A stretch of DNA of 64,000 nt from Flavobacterium notoginsengisoli (GTDB lineage Bacteria; Bacteroidota; Bacteroidia; Flavobacteriales; Flavobacteriaceae). This document shows positions 40,648-49,885 of this stretch, piece by piece; the first letter of the stretch is position 1, and every line of letters starts with the position of its first letter. The notes below the pieces were generated by a model. It worked only from the letters and a program-made list of their open reading frames with translations, made no database searches and was not told the DNA's origin. Position numbers and translations under genes: made by a program. The stretch covers positions 1,428,723 through 1,492,722 of the forward strand of contig NZ_JACHLB010000001.1 in the NCBI RefSeq assembly GCF_014207905.1, written 5' to 3'.

Positions 40648-41530
40648 TCCGGTTTTGCTTCATCCGACTGTAGATGGTTTAGATATTAAACCTGATGGTG
40701 TGTATGTAGATGTTACGTTTGGAGGCGGTGGTCATTCAAAGGAGATTTTAAGAAGATTAGGGCCAAACGGAAAGCTGTTTGCATTTGATCAAGACGAAGA
40801 CGCGCTTGCAAATGCTTTGCCAGACGAAAGGTTTACATTAATAAATGAGAATTTTAGGTTCATAAAAAGATTTTTGCGTTTTCACGGAATAAAGGCAGTT
40901 GATGGAATCTTGGCAGATTTGGGAGTTTCATCGCATCAGTTTGATGTTCCGGAAAGAGGATTTTCTACAAGATTTGATGCCGAACTAGATATGCGGATGA
41001 GTCAAAAAAATGATTTAAATGCTTATCGGGTGGTTAACGAATATGAAGAACAGGATTTACGTCGTGTTTTTTTTGATTATGGGGAGTTGAAAAATGCACC
41101 AGTCTTGGCAAGAACAATCGTTGAAGCGAGGAGAGATTATCCAATTAAAACGACTGAAGAATTAAAAGAAGTTCTTAAAAGGTTTTTGCCAGAAAAAGTT
41201 CGAAATAAAGTATTGGCTCAGATTTATCAAGCAATCAGAATCGAAGTAAATCAGGAAATGGATGTTTTAAAAGAATTTATCGAGCAGTCGTTAGAGATTT
41301 TAAAGCCAGGAGGAAGATTCTCAGTAATATCCTATCATTCGTTAGAAGATCGATTGGTAAAAAGATTTATCAAAAACGGAATGTTTGAAGGAGAGCCAGA
41401 AAGAGATTTTTACGGAAATTTTTCAGTTCCATTTAAAACAATAGGAAAATTGATTGTTCCAGATGATGCAGAAATCAAAATAAATAATAGAGCAAGAAGT
41501 GCCAAATTAAGAGTTGCAGAAAAGCTATAA
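40634..41530 (+). CDS. rsmH: 16S rRNA (cytosine(1402)-N(4))-methyltransferase RsmH
   Basis: RsmH methylates N4 of C1402 in the decoding centre of 16S rRNA. The 298-residue sequence has YHNPVLLHPTVDGL and the SAM loop FGGGGHSKEILRRLG, with GILADLGVSSHQFDVPERGF the characteristic middle motif, then ISYHSLEDRLVKRF. An alternative ATG at 40622 adds four residues (MTTK). It overlaps the end of mraZ by 14 bases and is 21 bases ahead of ftsL, so the genes are tightly coupled. Confidence 0.96.
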   Translation: MEYHNPVLLHPTVDGLDIKPDGVYVDVTFGGGGHSKEILRRLGPNGKLFAFDQDEDALANALPDERFTLINENFRFIKRFLRFHGIKAVDGILADLGVSSHQFDVPERGFSTRFDAELDMRMSQKNDLNAYRVVNEYEEQDLRRVFFDYGELKNAPVLARTIVEARRDYPIKTTEELKEVLKRFLPEKVRNKVLAQIYQAIRIEVNQEMDVLKEFIEQSLEILKPGGRFSVISYHSLEDRLVKRFIKNGMFEGEPERDFYGNFSVPFKTIGKLIVPDDAEIKINNRARSAKLRVAEKL

Positions 41531-41551
41531 TATATATTAAGGTATAGAAAA

Positions 41552-41899
41552 ATGAAAAGCGGTGTATTTAGCATATTAAAAGCAAGATTTCTGATTCATG
41601 AAGATGCGGTAAAGAATTGGCGTTTTATTGTTTTCATAATAATACTCGCCATTTTGATGATTGCTAATACGCAACGATACGAACAAAAGGTTTTTGAAAT
41701 TGCGAAGTTAAGTAATGAAACAAAAGAGTTAAGATCTGAATTTGTAGATCGACGCTCAGAATTGATGAAATTAAAAATGGAGTCAACTATCTCGGATAAA
41801 ATGCTAGAAAAGCAAATTTTTCCATCGACAGTACCTCCAGTAAAAATAGAAGTAGAAAAAGAAGAAGAAAAAAGTTTCTTTAAAAGAATATGGCAGTAG
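41552..41899 (+). CDS. ftsL: Cell division protein FtsL
   Basis: FtsL is a short bitopic protein that joins FtsQ and FtsB/DivIC and helps activate FtsWI at the septum. The 115-residue protein has a membrane helix at 27-40 (IVFIIILAILMIAN) followed by a leucine-zipper-like periplasmic part (RYEQKVFEIAKLSNETKELR, then SEFVDRRSELMKLKMES). The C-terminus (KIEVEKEEEKSFFKRIWQ) is long for FtsL, which fits Bacteroidota homologues. Overlap with ftsI is 10 bases. Assignment is by position and topology. Confidence 0.88.
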   Translation: MKSGVFSILKARFLIHEDAVKNWRFIVFIIILAILMIANTQRYEQKVFEIAKLSNETKELRSEFVDRRSELMKLKMESTISDKMLEKQIFPSTVPPVKIEVEKEEEKSFFKRIWQ

Positions 41900-43905
41900 A
41901 AGATAAACATATATCCTACAGAATTTACCTCGTAGCAGTTTTCATCTTTGTGATGGCAATTGCTATTGTCGTTAAATTAACCAATATTCAATGGGTTCAA
42001 GGAGATTATTACAGAAAGCTGGCAAAACAGCGTACTGTGAGAAACTTTGTAATTCCTGCAAACAAAGGAAATATTTATTCTGCAGATGGAAGTTTGCTGG
42101 CAACTTCAATTCCGAATTACGAGATTCGTTTTGATGCAAAGGCGCCAAAAACAGAAACGTTTGAAAAGTATGTGAAACCATTGTCAGATTCATTGGCAAC
42201 AGTTTTAGATAAGCCGAGCAGTTATTTTCAAAAAGAATTAAGAAAAGCGCGTGAGAATAAAAACCGTTATTATTTAATCGCTCGTAAATTGAGTTATACA
42301 GAATATGTGAAAATAAAAAGCTTTCCATTATTCAGTTTAGGAGCTTTTAAAGGCGGAATTATAGTTGAGCAAGAAACGGTTAGAAAACATCCTATAGGTA
42401 AAATCGCTGAACGTACTATTGGTTATGACAAGATTGATCCAGCAACTGGAGTAGAAGTTGGAAAAGGAATTGAATGGGCTTTTAAAAACTATCTAAACGG
42501 GAAAGACGGTAAAATTCTAAAACAAAAAATTGCCAAAGGACAGTGGAAACCTATTCGTGATGTAAATGAAGTAGATCCAATTGATGGTTATGATGTCATT
42601 TCGACTATAGATGTTTTCATTCAAGATATTGCGCATCACGCTTTGTTAAAGCAATTAGAAGATTATGAAGCTGATCACGGTTGTGTGGTTGTTATGGAAA
42701 CACAAACGGGCCATGTAAAAGCAATTTCAAATTTAGGAAGAGCAGAAGACGGTTCGTATTATGAAACAACAAATTACGCAATTGCAGAATCTCATGAGCC
42801 AGGATCGACTTTTAAATTAGTCGATTTGATGGCGATTTTAGAAGATAAAGTAGCAGATACTAGTACGGTTTATGATAGTCACGGTGGTGTTGTTAAATAT
42901 TATGGAAGATCTGTACGTGATTCGCATAATGGCGGTTACGGAAAAGTTTCTTTAGCTCGAGGCTTCGAACTTTCATCAAATACAGTAATGGTTCAGGCGG
43001 TTTATGAAGGTTATAAAAATAATCCTTCAAAATTTGTTAATCATATTAATAGCTACGGATTGAATAAAACTTTAGGGTTGCATTTTAAAGGAGAAGGAAG
43101 ACCTTATATTCCGCAACCTGGTGATAAACATTGGTCTGGAACTACACTTCCGTGGATGGCTTTTGGATATAATGTTTCGGTAACGCCAATGCAAACTTTA
43201 GCATTTTACAATTCAGTTGCTAATAATGGTGTAATGGTAAAACCACAGTTTGTTTCGGAGATAAAAGAATGGAATAAAACCATTAAAAAGTTTGATACAG
43301 AAGTAATAAATCCAAGTGTATGTTCTCCAGAAACATTAAAAAAAGTAAAAGCAGTTTTGCTTAATGTGGTAAAAAAGGGAACAGGTTCTAAGTTGTATTC
43401 GAAAGATTTTTCGATGGCAGGGAAAACAGGAACGGCTCAGATGAATTATGGAGGAAAAGAAGGAAAATCAGCTTTATATTATGCGTCTTCATTTGTGGGG
43501 TATTTTCCAGCTGACCATCCAAAATACTCTTGTATTGTGGTTGTTCATAAACCAAATACAGCAAAAAACAATTATTACGGAGCAGATGTGGCTGGACCGG
43601 TTTTTAAAAGAATCGCTCAAAAGATTTTTACAGATGCGCCTTCGACGAATAAAATAAAACAGCTTGATTCTAAAATTGCGAAACAAGAAAACAGTTATGA
43701 TAAATACGATTTAGAATCTCGTAAAAAAACAAATCAAATTCCTGATTTAAAAGGAATGCCAGGAATGGATGCAGTGGCTTTGCTTGAAAATCTTAATGTT
43801 AAGATCAAGGTTAAAGTTATTGGTGTTGGCAAAGTAAAGAAGCAATCTATTCAGGCGGGAGAAACTATAATTAAAAATTCAACTATAGTATTAGAATTAT
43901 CGTGA
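41890..43905 (+). CDS. ftsI: Septal peptidoglycan transpeptidase FtsI (PBP3) with PASTA domain
   Basis: FtsI cross-links septal peptidoglycan together with FtsW. The 671-residue protein has an N-terminal membrane helix (YLVAVFIFVMAIAIVV), the pedestal domain (GNIYSADGSLLATS), and the transpeptidase domain with SxxK (STFK, S306-K309), SSN (362-364) and KTG (512-514). The C-terminus (about 615-671, QIPDLKGMPGMDAVALLENL and TIIKNSTIVLELS) is a PASTA domain, which occurs in FtsI of Bacteroidota and some Firmicutes. Overlaps murE by 4 bases (GTGA). Confidence 0.96.
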   Translation: MAVEDKHISYRIYLVAVFIFVMAIAIVVKLTNIQWVQGDYYRKLAKQRTVRNFVIPANKGNIYSADGSLLATSIPNYEIRFDAKAPKTETFEKYVKPLSDSLATVLDKPSSYFQKELRKARENKNRYYLIARKLSYTEYVKIKSFPLFSLGAFKGGIIVEQETVRKHPIGKIAERTIGYDKIDPATGVEVGKGIEWAFKNYLNGKDGKILKQKIAKGQWKPIRDVNEVDPIDGYDVISTIDVFIQDIAHHALLKQLEDYEADHGCVVVMETQTGHVKAISNLGRAEDGSYYETTNYAIAESHEPGSTFKLVDLMAILEDKVADTSTVYDSHGGVVKYYGRSVRDSHNGGYGKVSLARGFELSSNTVMVQAVYEGYKNNPSKFVNHINSYGLNKTLGLHFKGEGRPYIPQPGDKHWSGTTLPWMAFGYNVSVTPMQTLAFYNSVANNGVMVKPQFVSEIKEWNKTIKKFDTEVINPSVCSPETLKKVKAVLLNVVKKGTGSKLYSKDFSMAGKTGTAQMNYGGKEGKSALYYASSFVGYFPADHPKYSCIVVVHKPNTAKNNYYGADVAGPVFKRIAQKIFTDAPSTNKIKQLDSKIAKQENSYDKYDLESRKKTNQIPDLKGMPGMDAVALLENLNVKIKVKVIGVGKVKKQSIQAGETIIKNSTIVLELS

Positions 43906-45365
43906 AAATACTAAAAGACATATTATATAAAGTAGCTATTGAATCTGCAAAAGGTTCAACAGATGTTGCTATTTCTAAAATTGAGTTTGATTCACGTAAA
44001 GTAGAAGCAAATGATGTTTTTGTGGCAATTAGAGGTTCGCTTTCAGATGGGCATGATTATATAGAGAAAGCAATTCAGTTGGGAGCAAAAGCGATTATCT
44101 GTGATACGCTTCCAGAAAATATAGCTAGTGAAGTAACTTATATTCAAGTAAAAGATACCAACACGGCATTGGCTTTTATGGCAGCTAATTATTTTGAAGA
44201 TCCTTCTGCAAAACTAAAATTAGTTGGTGTAACGGGTACAAACGGTAAAACAACAATTGCATCATTATTATTTCAGTTGTTTCAAAAAGCAGGTTTTAAA
44301 GTTGGGTTATTATCAACTGTAAAAATTGTAGTAGATAAAACAGAATATCCAGCAACGCATACAACACCAGATTCTTTGACTATTAATCATTATCTGAATG
44401 AAATGATTGAAGCTGGAGTTACGCATTGCTTTATGGAAGTTAGTTCGCACGGAATTCACCAAAAACGTACAGAAGCTTTGCATTTTGTAGGCGGAATTTT
44501 TACGAATCTTTCTCACGATCATTTAGATTACCATCCAACATTTGCTGAATATAGAGATGTTAAAAAATCATTTTTTGACTCGCTTCCAAAATCAGCATTT
44601 GTGTTGTCTAATATTGATGATAAAAATGGTTCTGTAATGTTGCAGAATACGGTTGCTAAAAAACTGACTTACGCTTTAAAATCGTATGCAGATTATAGAG
44701 CGCAGATTTTAGAAAGTCAATTGTCTGGATTATTGTTGAAAATTAATGACAATGAAGTTTGGGTAAAACTGATTGGTACTTTCAACGCATACAATGTTTT
44801 AGCGATTTATGGGACGGCTGTAGAGCTTGGAATTGATAGTCTTGAAGCGTTGCGTTTGTTGTCTGATTTAGAAAGTGTTTCGGGTCGTTTTCAGTATATC
44901 GTTTCAGATGGAGGAATTACTGCTGTTGTAGATTATGCACATACACCAGATGCTTTAGAAAATGTTCTAAAAACGATTAATGATATCCGTACTAAAAACG
45001 AACAATTGATCACTGTAGTAGGTTGCGGAGGAAATCGAGACAAAACGAAACGTCCGATTATGGCGAAGATGGCTACAGATTTAAGTGATAAAGCAGTTTT
45101 AACTTCTGATAATCCGAGAAATGAAGATCCAGAGGTTATTCTAGATGAAATGGAGCAGGGAGTTGAGCCTCAGAATTACAAAAAAATGCTGCGAATTACA
45201 GATAGAAAACAGGCGATTAAAACCGCTTGTCAATTAGCTCAGTCTAAGGATATCATTCTAATTGCAGGAAAAGGACACGAGACCTATCAGGAAGTAAATG
45301 GTGTTCGCCATCATTTTGATGATATGGAGACGGTAAAAGAAATTTTAGAACAATTAAACAAATAA
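43902..45365 (+). CDS. murE: UDP-MurNAc-tripeptide synthetase (meso-DAP adding)
   Basis: MurE adds meso-diaminopimelate to UDP-MurNAc-L-Ala-D-Glu in the cytoplasm. The 487-residue protein starts at GTG. ATP-binding P-loop GTNGKTT (112-118), the carbamylated-Lys region and the C-terminal domain are intact. SDNPRNEDP with D403-N404-P405-R406 (DNPR) is the signature of the meso-DAP-specific enzymes, so the wall contains diaminopimelate. It follows ftsI with a 4-base overlap. A hairpin-rich 102-base gap separates it from mraY. Confidence 0.97.
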   Translation: MKILKDILYKVAIESAKGSTDVAISKIEFDSRKVEANDVFVAIRGSLSDGHDYIEKAIQLGAKAIICDTLPENIASEVTYIQVKDTNTALAFMAANYFEDPSAKLKLVGVTGTNGKTTIASLLFQLFQKAGFKVGLLSTVKIVVDKTEYPATHTTPDSLTINHYLNEMIEAGVTHCFMEVSSHGIHQKRTEALHFVGGIFTNLSHDHLDYHPTFAEYRDVKKSFFDSLPKSAFVLSNIDDKNGSVMLQNTVAKKLTYALKSYADYRAQILESQLSGLLLKINDNEVWVKLIGTFNAYNVLAIYGTAVELGIDSLEALRLLSDLESVSGRFQYIVSDGGITAVVDYAHTPDALENVLKTINDIRTKNEQLITVVGCGGNRDKTKRPIMAKMATDLSDKAVLTSDNPRNEDPEVILDEMEQGVEPQNYKKMLRITDRKQAIKTACQLAQSKDIILIAGKGHETYQEVNGVRHHFDDMETVKEILEQLNK

Positions 45366-45370
45366 CAAAA

Positions 45371-45456
45371 TAGAAATTCCAAATTCCAAGATCAATTCAT
45401 AGTTAGAATTTGGGATTTTAAAAAGTGGAATTTCATTCAAAATTGGAATTTAAAAA
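45371..45456. repeat. ATTCCAAATTCC hairpin repeats between murE and mraY
   Basis: AAATTCCAAATTCCAA is followed by AGAATTTGGGATTTTA (imperfect inverse) and GTGGAATTT...AAATTGGAATTT. It is a member of the same repeat family as at 38307 and 57383, inside an otherwise continuous operon. Confidence 0.65.
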
Positions 45457-45467
45457 AATAAAGAAAT

Positions 45468-46700
45468 ATGCTGTACTATTTATTTGAATATTTTGACAAG
45501 ACATTGGATCTTCCTGGAACAGGAGTTTTCCAATATATCACATTTAGATCAGCTTTAGCATTTATGCTTTCACTGCTTTTATCAACTATTTATGGTAAAA
45601 GAGTGATTAACTTTTTGCGCCGTCAGCAAGTTGGAGAAACAGTTCGTGAGCTTGGTCTGGCAGGTCAGAATGAAAAAGCAGGAACGCCAACAATGGGTGG
45701 ATTAATTATCATCTTTGCTACATTGGTTCCGGTTTTGTTATTCGCAAGATTACATAATATTTATATCGTATTGCTTATTGTAACTACGCTATGGATGGGA
45801 ACTATCGGTTTTGTGGATGATTATATCAAAATATTCAAAAAAGATAAACAAGGATTAAAAGGAATTTTTAAAGTAATTGGTCAAGTTGGTTTGGGAATCA
45901 TCGTTGGAGCAGTTCTTTATTTCAATCCTGCAGTTACAGTAAGAACAGATACAGGTCGTACAGATGTTTTTAGAACAGCAACAAATACTACAGTTGTACT
46001 TCCTGCTCCAGTTGAAGAGAAATCTACAGCAACAACAATTCCCTTCGTAAAAAACAACGAATTTGATTATGCTGAAGTATTGTCTTTTATGGGAGATGGA
46101 TATGAAAAATGGGCTTGGCTAATATTTATTCCCGTAGTAATTTTTATTATCACAGCAGTTTCGAACGGAGCAAATTTGACAGATGGAATTGACGGACTCG
46201 CAGCAGGAACCTCGGCAATCTCTGTCCTCGCACTCGGAATATTTACGTTTGTCTCTGGTAATATCATTTTCTCGAATTATTTGAACATTATGTATATCCC
46301 GAATTCGGGAGAAATGACGGTCTTTATATCAGCCTTTGTTGGAGCACTGATTGGTTTTCTTTGGTATAATTCTTATCCGGCATCGGTTTTTATGGGAGAT
46401 ACTGGTAGTTTGACAATTGGAGGAATCATTGCAGTTTTAGCAATTGCAGTTCGAAAAGAAATATTGATTGTTTTGTTCTGTGGAATTTTCTTAGCAGAAA
46501 GCGCTTCAGTAGTTATACAAGTATTTTATTTTAAATACACGAAGAAACGTTTTGGTGAAGGAAGAAGAATCTTTTTGATGGCGCCTCTTCATCATCATTA
46601 TCAGAAAAAAGGATATCACGAAAGTAAAATAGTAACTCGTTTCTGGATTGTCGCCGTAATGTTAGCCATTTTGTCAATCATCACCCTAAAATTAAGATAA
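45468..46700 (+). CDS. mraY: Phospho-MurNAc-pentapeptide translocase MraY
   Basis: MraY transfers phospho-MurNAc-pentapeptide from UDP to undecaprenyl phosphate, giving lipid I. The 410-residue polytopic protein has the conserved stretches [12 protein letters not shown] and GFVDDYIKI (catalytic DD), [35 protein letters not shown] and [12 protein letters not shown]. It exceeds the typical 360 residues because of an insert of about 50 residues ([20 protein letters not shown] to about EFDYAEV) between two helices, which is a feature of Bacteroidota MraY as I recall. murD starts one base after its stop. Confidence 0.97.
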   Translation: MLYYLFEYFDKTLDLPGTGVFQYITFRSALAFMLSLLLSTIYGKRVINFLRRQQVGETVRELGLAGQNEKAGTPTMGGLIIIFATLVPVLLFARLHNIYIVLLIVTTLWMGTIGFVDDYIKIFKKDKQGLKGIFKVIGQVGLGIIVGAVLYFNPAVTVRTDTGRTDVFRTATNTTVVLPAPVEEKSTATTIPFVKNNEFDYAEVLSFMGDGYEKWAWLIFIPVVIFIITAVSNGANLTDGIDGLAAGTSAISVLALGIFTFVSGNIIFSNYLNIMYIPNSGEMTVFISAFVGALIGFLWYNSYPASVFMGDTGSLTIGGIIAVLAIAVRKEILIVLFCGIFLAESASVVIQVFYFKYTKKRFGEGRRIFLMAPLHHHYQKKGYHESKIVTRFWIVAVMLAILSIITLKLR

Positions 46701-48032
46701 ATGAGATTAGTGGTTTTAGGTGGAGGAGAAAGCGGAGTAGGAACCGCAATCCTCGGGAAGAAACAAGGATACGAGGTTTTTGTGTCTGATTTCGGAAAGA
46801 TAAAAGAGAGTTATAAAGAAGTTCTTATCATTAATAAAATTCCTTGGGAAGAAGAGCAGCATACAGAAGATTTAATTCTAAATGCTGATGTAGTGATGAA
46901 AAGCCCAGGAATTCCGGATAAGTCTCCAATAGTAAAAAAGCTAATTGCGGCTGGAGTAAAAGTGATTTCGGAAATTGAATTTGCAATTCCTTTTACAGAA
47001 GCAATGACAATCGGAATTACTGGAAGCAATGGTAAAACAACCACAACCATGTTAACACATCATCTGCTGAAATATGCTGGTTTGAATGTTGGTCTTGGAG
47101 GGAATATTGGAAAAAGTTTTGCCTGGCAAGTTGCAGAAAATAAATATGATGTTTACGTTCTTGAATTAAGCAGTTTTCAGTTAGACGGAATTATAAATTA
47201 CAGGCCAGATATTGCCATCATAACGAATATTAGTCCTGATCATTTAGATCGATATGAATATAAGTATGAAAATTATATCAATTCGAAATTTCGAATAACA
47301 ATGAACCAAACAGAAAGCGATTATCTTATCTACGATGCAGATGATGAAGCGAGTACAGAATGGTTAAAAAAGAACAAAACAAAAGCAAAATTAATTCCTT
47401 TTTCATTGACAAAATCATTCGATGAAGGGGCTTCTATAAATAACAACAAAATGGAAATTAAGATCAACCAAGAAGAGTTTACAATGGACACAGAACACAT
47501 TGCGTTAGAAGGAAAACATAATATGAAAAACGCAATGGCAGCAAGCTCTGTAGCGAAATTGATGCAAATTAGAAATGCAACAATCCGCGAAAGTTTATCT
47601 AATTTTCAAGGTGTTGAGCACCGTTTAGAAAAAGTACTTAAAATTCAGAATGTACAATATATCAACGATTCAAAAGCGACAAATGTAAACGCTACTTTCT
47701 TTGCTTTAGATAGCATGAACGTTCCAACAGTTTGGATTGTTGGAGGTGTTGATAAAGGAAACGATTACAACGAATTAATGTCTTTAGTTCGTGAGAAAGT
47801 AAAAGCGATTATCTGTTTAGGAATTGATAACCGTAAGATTATTGATGCTTTTGGAAATGTTGTTGATATTATGGTTGAAGTTAACAATATGAACGATGCT
47901 GTAAAAACAGCTCAAAGATTAACAGAAAAAGGTGATGCTGTTTTATTGTCTCCAGCCTGCGCAAGTTTCGATTTATTCGAAAATTACGAAGACAGAGGAA
48001 AACAATTTAAACAAGCGGTACACAATTTATAA
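46701..48032 (+). CDS. murD: UDP-N-acetylmuramoylalanine-D-glutamate ligase
   Basis: MurD adds D-glutamate to UDP-MurNAc-L-Ala using ATP. The 443-residue protein has an N-terminal domain with LGGGESGVGTAILGK, the P-loop GITGSNGKTTTTM (105-117), NISPDHLDRYEYK, the central EGKHNMKNAMAA, GVEHRLEKV and the C-terminal DSKATNVNATFFALD motif. All key regions are present. The next gene in the cluster is not ftsW but a four-helix-bundle gene with flanking inverted repeats. Confidence 0.97.
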   Translation: MRLVVLGGGESGVGTAILGKKQGYEVFVSDFGKIKESYKEVLIINKIPWEEEQHTEDLILNADVVMKSPGIPDKSPIVKKLIAAGVKVISEIEFAIPFTEAMTIGITGSNGKTTTTMLTHHLLKYAGLNVGLGGNIGKSFAWQVAENKYDVYVLELSSFQLDGIINYRPDIAIITNISPDHLDRYEYKYENYINSKFRITMNQTESDYLIYDADDEASTEWLKKNKTKAKLIPFSLTKSFDEGASINNNKMEIKINQEEFTMDTEHIALEGKHNMKNAMAASSVAKLMQIRNATIRESLSNFQGVEHRLEKVLKIQNVQYINDSKATNVNATFFALDSMNVPTVWIVGGVDKGNDYNELMSLVREKVKAIICLGIDNRKIIDAFGNVVDIMVEVNNMNDAVKTAQRLTEKGDAVLLSPACASFDLFENYEDRGKQFKQAVHNL

Positions 48033-48036
48033 TTTT

Positions 48037-48068
48037 AGATTTCAGAGTTTAGATTTTAGATTTTTTCT
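48037..48068 (+). repeat. Left arm of the 32-bp inverted repeat bounding the four-helix-bundle gene
   Basis: AGATTTCAGAGTTTAGATTT begins 5 bases after the murD stop and continues to 48068. It matches the reverse complement of 48493-48524 at 31 of 32 positions. Confidence 0.85.
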
Positions 48069-48110
48069 AAGCTTTGAATTTAAAAATTAGTAATATAAGT
48101 TCTTTTGATA

Positions 48111-48476
48111 ATGACGACGGATGAAATGAAGTTGAGAACAAAAAAGTTCTCTTTAATGATAATTGAATTGGCAGAGAAAATGCCTAATACAAATGTGATT
48201 AGGTCAATTACTAATCAGATAGTTAGAAGTGGAACATCTGTTGGGGCAAATTATAGAGCTGTTTGTAGAGCTAGAAGTGATAAAGAATTTATAGCCAAAA
48301 TGAATATCGTTTTAGAGGAAGCTGATGAAACTTTATTTTGGCTAGAAATTATAAAAGAAAAAATGTGGATTGCAAAATCTGAATTAGAAACAATTTGGAA
48401 AGAAGGAAATGAGTTAACAGCCATTTTTGTAAGCAGTTTAAAGACAGTAAATAACAGAATCAATAATAAAAATTAG
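48111..48476 (+). CDS. Four-helix-bundle protein (23S rRNA intervening-sequence type)
   Basis: The 121-residue protein matches the 23S IVS/TIGR02436 pattern. The signature is IRSITNQIVRSGTSVGANYR, followed by ARSDKEFIAKMNIVLEEADE, then TLFWLEIIKEKMWIAKSE and a last helix up to LTAIFVSSLKTVNN. The fold is a four-helix bundle that forms pentamers. It is known from 23S rRNA insertions and from diversity-generating retroelement accessory proteins (Avd). Its cellular role is unclear. The upstream TTG (48105) adds two residues; the ATG is preferred. It splits the dcw cluster and is framed by inverted repeats. Confidence 0.85.
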   Translation: MTTDEMKLRTKKFSLMIIELAEKMPNTNVIRSITNQIVRSGTSVGANYRAVCRARSDKEFIAKMNIVLEEADETLFWLEIIKEKMWIAKSELETIWKEGNELTAIFVSSLKTVNNRINNKN

Positions 48477-48492
48477 TATAAAAGTTTAGTTG

Positions 48493-48524
48493 AGAAAAAA
48501 TCTAAAATCTAAACTCTAAAATCT
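48493..48524 (+). repeat. Right arm of the 32-bp inverted repeat
   Basis: AGAAAAAATCTAAAATCTAA is the first part of the arm at 48493-48524. One mismatch to the left arm. It ends 5 bases before the ftsW ATG, so it overlaps the ftsW ribosome-binding region. Confidence 0.85.
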
Positions 48525-48529
48525 GAAAT

Positions 48530-49840
48530 ATGAAGGAGCTAGTAAACAAACTAAAAGGAGATAGGGTAATATGGTCATTCGTGGCTCTATTGGCGCTGTT
48601 TTCGTTTATGCCTGTTTTTAGTGCGAGTAGTAACTTGGCTTATATTGGCCACGGAACGGGAAATACTTTGGGGTATTTGTTAAAACATCTGGCTCATATT
48701 TGTATTGGTTTCTTGATTATTTATTGGGTTCATAAAGTACCGTATCATTATTTCAGAGCGATTTCAAAAATTGCACTGCCTATAGTTTGGTTTTTATTGC
48801 TTTACACTTTATTGAAAGGAACTGTAATTGCAGGAGCAAATGCAAGTCGTTGGATTCAGGTGCCTTTTATTGGAATTACATTTCAAACATCAACATTAGC
48901 ATCGATTGTTCTTTTTATTTATGTAGCGCGATATTTATCGAAAACTAAAGAAGAAAATGAGCCTTTTCAGACTTCGTTGATTCAGCTTTGGATTCCAGTA
49001 TTTATCACATTAATGCTGATTTTACCTGCAAACTTTTCGACCACAGCGTTGATTTTTGCAATGGTTTTAATGTTAACGTTCATTGGAAAATATCCTTTAA
49101 AATATATTGGATTTATTATTGGTTCAGGAATAGCGATGCTGGCATTTTTCCTTTTGGTTGCAAAAGCTTTTCCAGATTCAAGATTCTTTAGCAGGGTTTC
49201 TACTTGGGAAAGTCGTATTACAAACTTTACAACAGATAAGCCAGACGAAGACGATTATCAGATAGAGAAAGCGAAAATTGCAATTGCTTCTGGAAAATTG
49301 GGAGGTTTAGGGCCTGGAAAAAGTGTTCAGAAAAATTTCTTGCCACAATCTTCTTCCGATTTTATTTATGCGATTATTGTCGAAGAATACGGTTTGGTTG
49401 GTGGAATTTCAATTGTAATTCTGTATTTATTGCTTTTGTTTCGATTTGTAATTGCTTCGCATAAAGCGCCAACCTTATTCGGTAAATTGGTTGTAGTTGG
49501 AGTAGGGTTTCCAATGATATTTCAAGCCATGATTAATATGGCGGTTGCTGTTGAATTATTGCCTGTAACAGGACAGACACTACCCTTAATAAGTAGTGGG
49601 GGAAGTTCGATCTGGATGACTTGTTTAGGACTTGGAATTATCATCAGTGTGACGAAAAAAGAAGAAGAAATTGCGGAGGAGAAAGCAGAAAAAGCAAAAA
49701 GAAAAGAAGCTTTACAGCGATTGATTGATAAAGAATTGGCAGAAGACGATGTGATTCCTGAAGAAATATATGCTGAAGAACCAGTTTATTCAATAGAAGA
49801 TAATTCAAGGAATCCAATGAATGCAGTTTTGAATAAATAA
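48530..49840 (+). CDS. ftsW: Septal peptidoglycan polymerase FtsW
   Basis: FtsW is a SEDS glycosyltransferase that polymerises lipid II with its partner FtsI. The 436-residue protein has about ten helices. Conserved features are GANASRWIQVPF, PDSRFFSRVSTWESR and QIEKAKIAIASGKLGGLGPG, QSSSDFIYAIIVEEYGLVGG (with the catalytic Asp at about 281) and LPLISSGGSSIWMTCLG. The C-terminal 60 residues are a charged cytosolic tail (EEIAEEKAEKAKRKEALQR). The ATG lies 5 bases after the right arm of the inverted repeat. The following gene murG starts 45 bases downstream. Confidence 0.95.
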   Translation: MKELVNKLKGDRVIWSFVALLALFSFMPVFSASSNLAYIGHGTGNTLGYLLKHLAHICIGFLIIYWVHKVPYHYFRAISKIALPIVWFLLLYTLLKGTVIAGANASRWIQVPFIGITFQTSTLASIVLFIYVARYLSKTKEENEPFQTSLIQLWIPVFITLMLILPANFSTTALIFAMVLMLTFIGKYPLKYIGFIIGSGIAMLAFFLLVAKAFPDSRFFSRVSTWESRITNFTTDKPDEDDYQIEKAKIAIASGKLGGLGPGKSVQKNFLPQSSSDFIYAIIVEEYGLVGGISIVILYLLLLFRFVIASHKAPTLFGKLVVVGVGFPMIFQAMINMAVAVELLPVTGQTLPLISSGGSSIWMTCLGLGIIISVTKKEEEIAEEKAEKAKRKEALQRLIDKELAEDDVIPEEIYAEEPVYSIEDNSRNPMNAVLNK

Positions 49841-49885
49841 AGTTAAAATATAATAAAATTTAAAAAAGTTGTAATTTTTATAAAG

